Positions 1-5,944 of a stretch of 5,944 nucleotides of DNA are shown piece by piece. This stretch comes from Lentisphaerota bacterium. Its GTDB lineage: Bacteria; Verrucomicrobiota; Kiritimatiellia; RFP12; UBA1067. The notes beneath the pieces were generated by a model. That model was given only the letters and a program-made list of their open reading frames with translations, made no database searches and was not told the DNA's origin. The position numbers and the translations under genes are program-made. How positions within the stretch are numbered: position 1 is the first letter of the stretch; each line of letters begins with the position of its first letter. The stretch is from NCBI GenBank assembly GCA_015061765.1, contig SUVZ01000256.1, positions 1-5,944 of the forward strand. The letters run 5' to 3'.

Positions 1-1
1 T

Positions 2-913
2 GTCGCATCCTGTGCGGTGCTTGCATATTTCTGCCCGCAGGTTTTTTCATGGGTGCATGGCACAAGCCAGACTGTTGTGCTTGGCATCATAATGCTGACA
101 ATGGGGATGACCCTTTCGCTTCAGGATTTCCGTATGCTTGCGGAGCGTCCTTTGGACATGGCGTTAGGTGCGGTCGCGCAATATACGATCATGCCGCTGT
201 GCGCTTTTGCCATAGTGAAGGTTTTCGGATTCCCGGATGGGGTTGCGATCGGTCTTGTTCTTGTAGGTTGCAGTCCGGGTGGAGTGTCATCCAACATCAT
301 GAGCTTCCTGTGCAAGGGTGATGTGGCGTTTTCTGTCGGCATGACGACCGTATCGACTTTGCTTGCCCCCATAATGACCCCGTTCCTGATGCTGTTTCTG
401 GTTGGCGAACGTGTTGACATTGATGGAATTGGAATGTTCAGAAGCGTCTTGCTTGTGACGCTTGCGCCGGTTGCCGCAGGATTTCTGATCAACAGGTTCT
501 TCGGCAAGTGCAGTTTCTATGGGGAGATTGCAAAGCTTATGCCAGGAGTGGCGGTGTTGGGTCTTGCATGTATCGTCGGCGGGGTGAGTGCGGCGCATGG
601 AGCGAAGATCGTCGGTTGTGCCGCCGTTGTGTTCTCAGCGGTTGTGCTGCATAACATGCTTGGGTATGCGCTTGGATATGCAGTTGGCGTTTGCGCAAGA
701 TTTTCGCGTTCCAAAAAAAGGACTATTTCGATCGAGGTCGGGATGCAGAACGCAGGGCTTGCTACAGTGCTGGCATCTCGCCATTTTCCGGCAAGCCCTG
801 AAGCGGCAGTGCTTTCCGCAGCTGCCTGCGTATGGCATTCGATCTCCGGTGCGATGATGGCAGGCGTATTCAACTTCATTGATAAAATTTCAAACCGAAA
901 GCCAAAACGATAA
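2..913 (+). CDS. BASS-family (bile acid:sodium symporter-like) transporter, 5' end cut by window edge
   Basis: This is a polytopic inner-membrane protein of the SBF/BASS family, which takes up organic anions with sodium. The frame is open from base 2 to the TAA at 911-913. The GTG at 17 is probably an internal codon, because family members carry a further N-terminal stretch before the segment seen here, so the real start should lie left of the window. Counting from codon 17, the first crossover-helix motif GGVSSN ends at N93, followed by MTTVST at 109-114. The second crossover motif, EVGMQNAGLA, starts at E240. In structurally studied homologues (ASBT type) the equivalent Ser/Asn, Ser/Thr and Glu/Gln residues bind two sodium ions, and all appear kept here. 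Nearly the whole chain is hydrophobic helices ending in a basic tail. The substrate cannot be read from sequence. Its position before a secreted glycan-degrading enzyme hints at an organic acid released from that glycan, but this is inference. Confidence 0.9.
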   Translation, partial: VASCAVLAYFCPQVFSWVHGTSQTVVLGIIMLTMGMTLSLQDFRMLAERPLDMALGAVAQYTIMPLCAFAIVKVFGFPDGVAIGLVLVGCSPGGVSSNIMSFLCKGDVAFSVGMTTVSTLLAPIMTPFLMLFLVGERVDIDGIGMFRSVLLVTLAPVAAGFLINRFFGKCSFYGEIAKLMPGVAVLGLACIVGGVSAAHGAKIVGCAAVVFSAVVLHNMLGYALGYAVGVCARFSRSKKRTISIEVGMQNAGLATVLASRHFPASPEAAVLSAAACVWHSISGAMMAGVFNFIDKISNRKPKR

Positions 914-969
914 ATTGTGCATAAGTGTTGTGCATTCTGTGTGACAGAGGATGCGCGGCCTTGCTTTTT

Positions 970-975
970 AAGGAG
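970..975 (+). promoter_or_regulatory. Ribosome binding site fixing the start of the giant enzyme gene
   Basis: AAGGAG lies four bases before the ATG at 980. It decides the start: translation from the in-frame GTG at 917 would add 21 polar, cysteine-rich residues in front of an otherwise clean signal peptide and has no comparable Shine-Dalgarno sequence. The rest of the gap after the transporter (914-969) shows no convincing -35/-10 pair, which favours read-through from the transporter gene. Confidence 0.8.
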
Positions 976-979
976 TGAC

Positions 980-3900
980 ATGAAAACAGGCAAAATCAAG
1001 TTGATATTTCCAATAATCGCCGCCGTGACGGCAACAGCGGCTTTTGCCTCGCCGATTGAGCTGCAGCCGAAACTTGATGTTGCGGTGAAGGCGGGCGGAG
1101 GGCGCGTGGTTGTTCCCGCCGGTGACTGGACGACCGGTCCGTTGACTCTCGGTAGTGGCGTTGAGCTGCATCTTGAAAAGGGAGCGCGGCTTGTGTTTCC
1201 GGATGATCCCGCTCTCTATCCGGAATCAAGGGCGTTGGTCATGGCTGTTGGTGCGACCAATGTTTCGGTGACAGGTTCCGGAACTTTCGAGGCCAAGGTC
1301 GGCTACTGGCATGGGGAGGCTTACAGGAAGAAAATCCCGAGACCGCGTTTCTTCCAGTTCAAGGACTGCGGCAAGGTTCGTCTTGAAGGGTTTCGGGTAC
1401 GCAATTCCCCGAACTGGGCAATTCATATGCTCTGCACGGATGATGTCACGATTCGCGGCCTTGATCTGCGGTGCGATGGGCCAAACACTGACGGAATCGA
1501 CCTTGATTCAGTGCAGCGAGCGTTGATCGAGGATTGCCGCCTTGACCAGGGCGATGACGGATTCTGCATGAAGAGCGGCAAGAATGCTGAAGGCCGCCGC
1601 CGTGCGCGTCCCACAAAGGATATCACAATCCGCAACTGCACCGTTGTGAACGGACACACCCTGCTTGGCATCGGCAGTGAACTTTCTGGCGGCATTGAGA
1701 ACATAACGCTTGAAAACTGCAAGGTGGAAGGTGAAGTGTGGCGGGTGCTGTTCATCAAGACCAATCCCGCCCGTGGTGGCTACGTCAAGGGTGTGAAGGT
1801 CCGGAATGTAAAGGCGATGCGCACGAAATGCTCCATCTTCGAGATTATGTCCGACTATCAGTGGCTGAAGCGCGACAAGCCTCTCAATCCTCCGATTGTC
1901 TATACGCAGATTGAAGATGTAACCGTAGAGAATGTGCTCGCCGAAGAGGGATGGTACGCCTATGAACTACGCGGTGATGCCTCTTGCCCTCCGCGCAATA
2001 TCGCGCTGCGCAACTGCGAGATGAAGAATCCTTCCCGTGGCGAGCCTGTGGCGAAGAACATTCAAGGTCTTGAAATCAAGAACGTAAAGTCCGGAATCGC
2101 TCCGTTCTCTGTATGGTGCGACGATCCCGACTCCAACTACAAGTGTGGTGACGAGGCGGTGTTTACGGTCCGGTCGGCACTTACGACAGGCGTTGCTCAT
2201 GTGCGGCTCGACAATTTTGGCGATAAGATCCTTTCCGAGTTCAATGTGGATCTCTCGAAACAGCGCGAATTTACCGTAAAGGGAACGCGGGATATCCCAG
2301 GATTTCTACTGCTTACGGTCAAGTGCGGAAAAACGATGAAACGCTGGGGCGCTGTGTTCTCCAAAGAACAGATCTCCGGCGGCGACAAGCGTCCGGAGGA
2401 TTTCGAGGAGTTCTGGCGCGATGCGATTTCGAGCTACAACCGCAAAGTGCCTGAAGATGTGAAACTGGAGCCGATACCGTCAATGTCCACCAATGGATGC
2501 AACGTGTATATGGTTTCGCTAAGCGATCCCTTCGGACGCAAGGTTTACGGTTATCTTTCGCGGCCCAAGGATCTGTCGAAGGGTCCGTTCCCCGTACGGG
2601 TGAATGTGCCAGGAGCAGGACCTTCCGTTGGAACAATTGGAAAGATTTCGCCAGATAGGATCGGGCTTGTGATGAACGTCCATTACTACCGTCCGATTCC
2701 TGGGGCGGCGAAGCGTGGACCAGAACACAACGCGCTCCAAAAGAAGGAAGATGAACACTATTCAAAGCTCTACCCGGTAAAAGAGCCGCGCTATACACGT
2801 ACCGGCATTGCCGCGAGTCGCGAAGAGTATTTCTACTATGGTGCGATTCTTGCCATCAACAGGGTAGTTGAGTGGCTGCGCCGCCGTCCGGAGAGCAACG
2901 ATTCTGACTTTACGTACGCAGGCGGTAGCCAGGGCGGAGGAATGGGGCTCGCGCTTGTTGCCCTCAATGGCGGATTCCGCAAGGCGACGTTCGGTGTTCC
3001 AGCGATTACAGCGCATCTCTGCCACAAAATAGACGGTCGCCAGGCAGGTTGGCCGAACTTGGTGAAGTCGCAGCTGCCGGAAAACATTGCCGCAGCAGAG
3101 CGCAACGCGCCGTATTTCGATGGGGTGCATTTCGCATCGCTCATTACGTGTCCCGTAAGGTTCACCGTTGGGTTTACGGATACCGTCGCGCCGCCCCATG
3201 CAGGTTTCTCAGCTTTCAACGCCTGTCCTTCGAAGGATAAGGCGATCTATGGCAGTATCGGTTTCGGCCATGCCGTCAGCAAGGTGGAGTCGTCACGGAT
3301 AGCCCGCTGGATTGAAGAACCGTTCAGTTCCGAATGCAAACGCATAGAAATCTATCCGCAGAGCTTCGATAACGGAGGCTGGAAGACCGATGTGCAGTTT
3401 ATGGATGTGATGGGCTCTCCGTACCTTCTTGCGCACGGCTGCGGATTGCGAGTGCTTGATGCAACGGCGCGTATTGACGTTCCGGAGGCGGGCGACTGGC
3501 GCGTGTGGGTGCGTTCGCGCAAGTGGACAGATGGCGCCGGTGCTTTCAAGGTCAGTGTAGGGGATGCGGTCCTATCGCGCACATTTGGTGTGTCGCAGAG
3601 TGAATGGGCATGGGAGGACGGCGGGATGATCCGTCTTGAAAAGGGTGCTGCAAGGATTGCGCTTATGGACCAGGATGGTTTCGATGGGCGTTGCGCCGGC
3701 GTTGTGCTGATAAAGGATGGCGACGTGAATTGCCCGCCGGTCGGTGCGTTGGATGCCCGTGTGGCGAAAGAGGATGAGACAGTTGACGTGGATTTCGTTG
3801 TCGTGGGCGGCGGCCTGCCCGGTACATGCGCCGCAGTGGCGGCGGCTAGGCGAGGAATGAGGGTTGCACTCATACAGGACAGACCCGTCCTTGGCGGCAA

Positions 3901-5431
3901 TTCATCGTCGGAGATACGTGTATGGTCTGCGGGCGAATCGAAATATCCGCTTGTCCGCGAACTGCGCGGCTGGTTTATGAACCGCGATCCGAACATGGTT
4001 CTCTCTGATGCGAACCGAATGCGGATAGTGCAGGACGAAAAGTCGCTGCATCTGCATTTGTGCACAAGGATGTTCGCGGCAGAGACTGAAAACGGAAAGA
4101 TTACCGCAGTCAAAGCGCTTGATTGGAAACGGAATCGCGTCGTCCGCTTCCGCGCTCCGCTTTTCTGCGATGCGACAGGTGATGGCTGGCTTGGATATTT
4201 TGCTGGCGCCGACTGGCGCATGGGGCGCGAGGCACGTGAAGAATTCAATGAGTCGTTCGCGCCGGAGAAGGCTGATGACCACACGTTGGGCGCATCCTTG
4301 ATGTGGACCAGTGCGGCCGCGAACACGGATATCCCGTTCTCGGCTCCTTGGGCAGAGAAGCATGCGCAGGGCGAGGTGGCTGTGCGTGGAGAATGGAACT
4401 GGGAATATGGAATACGGCGTAACATAATCGAAGAGGGCGAGGCGATCAGGGACCGTCTGCTACTTGCGATCTATGGTTCATTCTCCCGTGCGAAGAAGAA
4501 TCCGGTCAATTCGCGTCTTGTTTTGGATAACGTACCGTTTCTGCTTGGCAAACGCGAATCCCGTCGTCTGCTCGGCGACTGGATATATTCCGAAAAGGAT
4601 GTCACGGAGAATCACATTTTCGATGATGCGATCGCTGCTGGTTCGTGGAGTGTTGATCTGCACTATGACAACTTCCGTCCGGGCGTTGATTTCCTCACGA
4701 CATGCCAGCAGCCGCACTATGGACGCTACTGGATTCCGTACCGCTCGATATATTCGCGCAACATATCCAACCTTTTTGTGGTGGGACGCTGCTTCAGCTG
4801 CACCCATGTGGGGCTTGGCGGTCCGCGTGTCGTAAATACACTTTCCCAACTGGGATGTGCCGCAGGCGAAGCGGCTGCAATGTGCAAGGCTCGCAAGTGC
4901 GTACCTCGTGACATCTGGAAGAAGGGGCTGGTGCGCGAGCTGCAGCGCAATCTCGGCGGAGACTTCCCCGGCAATCCCGATCCGTCAGTGAAGGATTGGA
5001 TAATAGTGGACGATGAAACGCCTGGCGTTACGTTCGGGGCGAAATGGAAAAGTCTCCACAATGCGAACGGTGACCAGATTGGACAGTCCTCGCATTATCC
5101 GCCGGGCGGACACGGTTGGGGCGTTGATTTCTCAGACAGCACCGGCGTCGGTGATGTGACATATCCGCTTCCTGTCAAAAAGGCCGGAAAATACAAGCTC
5201 CTGTGGCGCGTGCCCTACATGCATTCCGCTAAGACGGAATCCTCTACGGCTCTTGAAATATCTTCTTCTGGCGATGTGAAGCGCATAACGGTGAACCAGA
5301 GCATCGGAACAGGAACCTGGCAGGAGGCCGGTGTGTTCGACTTCGCCCCTGGCTCCATGTTGAAGATTATCGCATCGAAGTCCTATGGCGTGGTTATCGC
5401 CGATGGCTTCGCCCTAGTGCCGCAATCATGA
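980..5431 (+). CDS. Exported multi-enzyme fusion: GH28 glycosidase, CE7-type acetyl esterase and FAD-dependent oxidoreductase with accessory beta domains
   Basis: A single uninterrupted frame encodes 1483 residues. Residues 1-23 form a Sec signal peptide: a Lys-rich start (K2, K5, K7), a hydrophobic core and an AFA|S cleavage site; no twin-arginine motif is seen. Domains in order are GH28 beta-helix (about 25-370), Ig-like domain (371-467), AXE1/CE7 alpha/beta hydrolase (468-782), accessory beta domain (788-915), FAD_oxidored enzyme (935-1325) and golvesin-like domain (1339-1483). Each enzyme normally occurs as its own protein or with only its accessory domains. No second signal peptide or start region is evident at the junctions, which argues against separate genes merged by error. 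The likely role is extracytoplasmic attack on an acetylated, uronate-containing polysaccharide, with deacetylation, backbone cleavage and oxidation of a sugar or product. The domain calls are firm; the substrate and the combined reaction are inferred. It follows the transporter by 66 bases and may share its transcript. Confidence 0.93.
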   Translation: MKTGKIKLIFPIIAAVTATAAFASPIELQPKLDVAVKAGGGRVVVPAGDWTTGPLTLGSGVELHLEKGARLVFPDDPALYPESRALVMAVGATNVSVTGSGTFEAKVGYWHGEAYRKKIPRPRFFQFKDCGKVRLEGFRVRNSPNWAIHMLCTDDVTIRGLDLRCDGPNTDGIDLDSVQRALIEDCRLDQGDDGFCMKSGKNAEGRRRARPTKDITIRNCTVVNGHTLLGIGSELSGGIENITLENCKVEGEVWRVLFIKTNPARGGYVKGVKVRNVKAMRTKCSIFEIMSDYQWLKRDKPLNPPIVYTQIEDVTVENVLAEEGWYAYELRGDASCPPRNIALRNCEMKNPSRGEPVAKNIQGLEIKNVKSGIAPFSVWCDDPDSNYKCGDEAVFTVRSALTTGVAHVRLDNFGDKILSEFNVDLSKQREFTVKGTRDIPGFLLLTVKCGKTMKRWGAVFSKEQISGGDKRPEDFEEFWRDAISSYNRKVPEDVKLEPIPSMSTNGCNVYMVSLSDPFGRKVYGYLSRPKDLSKGPFPVRVNVPGAGPSVGTIGKISPDRIGLVMNVHYYRPIPGAAKRGPEHNALQKKEDEHYSKLYPVKEPRYTRTGIAASREEYFYYGAILAINRVVEWLRRRPESNDSDFTYAGGSQGGGMGLALVALNGGFRKATFGVPAITAHLCHKIDGRQAGWPNLVKSQLPENIAAAERNAPYFDGVHFASLITCPVRFTVGFTDTVAPPHAGFSAFNACPSKDKAIYGSIGFGHAVSKVESSRIARWIEEPFSSECKRIEIYPQSFDNGGWKTDVQFMDVMGSPYLLAHGCGLRVLDATARIDVPEAGDWRVWVRSRKWTDGAGAFKVSVGDAVLSRTFGVSQSEWAWEDGGMIRLEKGAARIALMDQDGFDGRCAGVVLIKDGDVNCPPVGALDARVAKEDETVDVDFVVVGGGLPGTCAAVAAARRGMRVALIQDRPVLGGNSSSEIRVWSAGESKYPLVRELRGWFMNRDPNMVLSDANRMRIVQDEKSLHLHLCTRMFAAETENGKITAVKALDWKRNRVVRFRAPLFCDATGDGWLGYFAGADWRMGREAREEFNESFAPEKADDHTLGASLMWTSAAANTDIPFSAPWAEKHAQGEVAVRGEWNWEYGIRRNIIEEGEAIRDRLLLAIYGSFSRAKKNPVNSRLVLDNVPFLLGKRESRRLLGDWIYSEKDVTENHIFDDAIAAGSWSVDLHYDNFRPGVDFLTTCQQPHYGRYWIPYRSIYSRNISNLFVVGRCFSCTHVGLGGPRVVNTLSQLGCAAGEAAAMCKARKCVPRDIWKKGLVRELQRNLGGDFPGNPDPSVKDWIIVDDETPGVTFGAKWKSLHNANGDQIGQSSHYPPGGHGWGVDFSDSTGVGDVTYPLPVKKAGKYKLLWRVPYMHSAKTESSTALEISSSGDVKRITVNQSIGTGTWQEAGVFDFAPGSMLKIIASKSYGVVIADGFALVPQS
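1052..2089 (+). other. Domain: GH28 polygalacturonase-type parallel beta-helix (residues about 25-370)
   Basis: The domain opens with the usual GH28 entry, AGGGRVVVPAG followed by a 'GPLTLGSGVELHLEKGA' rung. Family catalytic signatures follow: the NTD motif at N169-D171, within GPNTDGIDLDS; the adjacent aspartates D192-D193 in QGDDGFCMKSG; G225-H226; and the IKT motif at 259-261, equivalent to the family's R-I-K substrate-binding site. GH28 enzymes hydrolyse galacturonan, rhamnogalacturonan or related linkages with inversion, using these aspartates. The third motif reads GHT rather than the common GHG, a small departure. Repeated rungs of the type 'ITIRNCTV' and 'ITLENCKV' carry regularly placed Asn-Cys pairs. 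The Lys-rich motif and aspartates suggest an acidic-glycan enzyme, but endo or exo action cannot be told. Confidence 0.88.
2090..3325 (+). other. Domain: Ig-like domain plus CE7/AXE1-type acetyl esterase (residues about 371-782)
   Basis: Residues 371-467 contain the motif YKCGDEAVFTV and end in a strand-rich 'PGFLLLTVKCG' segment. This resembles the Ig-like domain that often precedes AXE1 esterases in Bacteroidetes and Verrucomicrobia. The esterase begins with RPEDFEEFW (from R471), the usual entry of the acetyl xylan esterase/cephalosporin deacetylase family. The nucleophile is S650 in GGSQGGG, the acid is D734 in VGFTDTVAPP, and the base is H764 in GFGHAV, giving a complete Ser-Asp-His triad. 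Many CE7 enzymes have GHE at the last site; here it is GHA. The family removes acetyl groups from xylo-oligosaccharides and other small acetylated sugars. In this chain the natural target could be acetylated pectin fragments, which is inference. Confidence 0.87.
3341..3724 (+). other. Domain: beta-rich accessory domain preceding the FAD enzyme (residues about 788-915)
   Basis: The segment reads as a beta-sandwich-like module: an FDNGGW start, a VQFMDVMGSPYLLAHG stretch, then 'AGDWRVWVRSRKW' and an alternating strand pattern ending in GVVLIKDGD. I recognise this arrangement from the N-terminal part of FAD-dependent oxidoreductases in Verrucomicrobia and Planctomycetes, where it sits directly before the Rossmann domain. 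Its function is unknown to me; carbohydrate binding is plausible from the aromatic residues but unproven. Confidence 0.6.
3782..4954 (+). other. Domain: FAD-dependent oxidoreductase, FAD_oxidored type (residues about 935-1325)
   Basis: The dinucleotide-binding strand VDFVVVGGGLPG carries the GxGxxG glycines at 943-948. It is followed by LGGNSSSEIRVW (971-982), a signature of this family, by CDATGDGWLGYFAGA (from C1063), typical of the second FAD contact, and by NLFVVGRCFSCTHVGLGG (from N1264), the C-terminal FAD-binding strand and substrate loop. All expected cofactor elements are present, so the enzyme is probably active. The reaction is unknown. Members lie in many polysaccharide-use clusters and are presumed to act on sugars or their derivatives. 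An unusual point is that this FAD domain sits behind a Sec signal peptide, so the flavin would have to be bound outside the cytoplasm. Confidence 0.88.
4994..5428 (+). other. Domain: golvesin-like C-terminal beta domain (residues about 1339-1483)
   Basis: The domain starts with DWIIVDDETPGVTF and shows the expected order of this module: a glycine-rich loop with SSHYPPGGHGWG, the strand KKAGKYKLLWRVPY, VNQSIGTGTWQEAGVFDFAPG, and the closing strand VVIADGFALVP. Golvesin/Xly-type domains are common at the C-terminus of extracellular enzymes, where they probably bind polymer or surface. No hydrophobic tail, sorting signal or anchor follows; the protein ends three residues after the last strand. 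Confidence 0.72.
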
Positions 5432-5450
5432 TTTAATTTTGCGATTCCTG

Positions 5451-5479
5451 TTGAAAAAAAAAAATGGTTTTGGTATCCT
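5451..5479 (+). promoter_or_regulatory. Putative sigma-70-type promoter for the downstream surface-protein gene
   Basis: TTGAAA (5451-5456) and TATCCT (5474-5479) are separated by 17 bases, and TGG just before the -10 gives an extended -10 element. An 11-base A run (5454-5464) overlaps the -35 and the spacer. The predicted start is near 5486, leaving a leader of about 30 bases. The rest of the 86-base gap after the giant gene is AT-rich and has no clear intrinsic terminator on the + strand. Confidence 0.42.
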
Positions 5480-5511
5480 TTTCTTCAAGTGTTAGTGTAT
5501 CTTGAAAGGAT
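5475..5511 (+). repeat. Interrupted inverted repeat that can cover the ribosome binding site of the downstream gene
   Basis: ATCCT (5475-5479) and TTCAAG (5484-5489) are complementary to AGGAT (5507-5511) and CTTGAA (5501-5506). The result is an 11-pair stem with a four-base bulge (TTTC, 5480-5483) and an 11-base loop. The 3' arm contains the Shine-Dalgarno AAAGGA. The 5' arm overlaps the predicted -10, so only a transcript entering from upstream would carry the full stem. The arms are short and the role is conjecture. Confidence 0.4.
5505..5510 (+). promoter_or_regulatory. Ribosome binding site of the surface-protein gene
   Basis: AAAGGA sits seven bases before the ATG at 5518. It supports that start, which is also directly followed by a signal peptide. 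Confidence 0.7.
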
Positions 5512-5517
5512 TCGATC

Positions 5518-5944
5518 ATGAGAAACCATTTGACCTCTGCTGCGGCATTCATGTTTGTGGCTTTTTCTGCCTTTGCGGAAACTGTTACGTATAATTGGGT
5601 GGGCGGCGAGAACGGTTCATGGGCGGACTCAAAAAGCTTCTCGCCAGAGGGCAATCCCGCTGCGGAGGATGATGTTCTACTGCCCAAGAATGTCGTTGTG
5701 AAACTCAATGCCAAGGATGATGCCGAATGGGAGGCTTTCAACAGGATTCGCAGAGTCCGAGCTGATGACGATTGTTTCCTTGAGGTGGACATCGGTGAAA
5801 ATGACCGCGAAATGCAATGCGCTTTTACATTTCAGGCTCATGAAGGTCGCAATCGCGGGAAGCTCATCAAAAAGGGTACTGGATCTCTATGGCTGATGTC
5901 AGAACGCCCCGAGTTCAAGTCGTCAAATGGCATTCATCAGGACT
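5518..5944 (+). CDS. Exported autotransporter-like surface protein, 3' end beyond the window
   Basis: The frame is open from the ATG at 5518 to the right edge, giving 142 codons and no stop. Residues 1-20 form a short signal peptide (R2, H4, hydrophobic core, AFA|E cleavage) resembling that of the upstream enzyme. The mature start, YNWVGGENGSW at 25-35 followed by a 'P..EDDV' stretch (47-53), matches the opening of large surface proteins of Verrucomicrobia, Lentisphaerae and Kiritimatiellota, which typically read W-GG...G-W-D...P..D-V. Residues 114-128 (GKLIKKGTGSLWLMS) fit an autotransporter-associated beta-strand repeat of the 'GxLxKxGxGxLxL' kind. Such proteins are usually long repetitive passenger domains, often with a C-terminal anchor; neither is visible here. 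Substrate or adhesion role is unknown. It probably has its own promoter and need not be part of the upstream operon. Confidence 0.8.
   Translation, partial: MRNHLTSAAAFMFVAFSAFAETVTYNWVGGENGSWADSKSFSPEGNPAAEDDVLLPKNVVVKLNAKDDAEWEAFNRIRRVRADDDCFLEVDIGENDREMQCAFTFQAHEGRNRGKLIKKGTGSLWLMSERPEFKSSNGIHQD

Noticed and set aside
917..979. Upstream GTG that would lengthen the giant enzyme by 21 residues
   Set aside because: It begins four bases after the transporter's stop, lacks a good ribosome binding site and would bury a clean signal peptide behind a polar Cys-rich stretch. The ATG at 980 has AAGGAG at proper spacing.
3352..4425. Long minus-strand open frame of 357 codons inside the giant gene
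   Set aside because: Its translation is rich in Ser, Arg, Thr and Pro with no recognisable domain, and it lies wholly opposite well-supported esterase-end, accessory and FAD domains. It is a by-product of the codon usage of the + strand gene.
980..5431. Giant gene as an assembly or sequencing merger of three genes
   Set aside because: The frame is continuous through smooth linkers. I see no remnant signal peptide or gene start at the joins near 2090, 3330 or 3780, and the accessory domains sit in their usual places relative to each enzyme.
5421..5464. Possible terminator after the giant gene
   Set aside because: AATCATGATT at the stop codon is a ten-base palindrome, and CGCAA/TTGCG could pair around it, but the stem is short and AT-rich and is followed by A residues rather than T on the + strand. 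As a minus-strand terminator the T run would stand about ten bases from the 5475-5511 stem, and no minus-strand gene needs it.
5433..5792. Minus-strand open frame of 119 codons facing the surface-protein gene
   Set aside because: It is Ser/Thr-rich without a domain and is fully explained as the complement of the signal peptide and mature start of the + strand gene, which has its own ribosome binding site.

Overview
The window holds three genes, all on the + strand: the 3' part of a BASS-family (sodium/bile-acid symporter type) transporter (2-913), one very large exported multi-enzyme gene (980-5431, 1483 residues), and the 5' end of an exported autotransporter-like surface protein (5518 to the right edge). 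Only two gaps lie between them, 66 and 86 bases. There are no RNA genes, CRISPR arrays, insertion sequences or phage genes.

The organism is most likely an anaerobic, polysaccharide-degrading member of the Planctomycetes-Verrucomicrobia-Lentisphaerae group, perhaps Kiritimatiellota or Lentisphaerota from a gut or similar habitat. This is inferred from the style of the proteins: FAD-dependent oxidoreductases with this N-terminal accessory domain and a golvesin-like C-terminus, CE7 esterases preceded by an Ig-like domain, and surface proteins with a 'W-GG...G-W-D' start and autotransporter-type repeats. No taxonomic marker gene is present.

The centrepiece is the gene at 980-5431. Behind one Sec signal peptide it encodes, in order: a GH28 (polygalacturonase-type) beta-helix, an Ig-like domain, a CE7/AXE1-type acetyl esterase, a beta-sandwich-like accessory domain, a complete FAD-dependent oxidoreductase (FAD_oxidored type) and a golvesin-like beta domain. 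The catalytic signatures of all three enzymes can be read, with minor deviations. The chain therefore looks like a single exported machine that could deacetylate, depolymerise and oxidise a pectin-like or other acetylated uronate-containing glycan. The combined function and the substrate are inferred.

The transporter lies 66 bases upstream in the same orientation with no clear promoter in between, so co-transcription is plausible. It could import a small organic anion derived from the substrate, but that is a guess from position. The third gene appears to have its own promoter in the AT-rich 86-base gap, and an inverted repeat there can cover its ribosome binding site.
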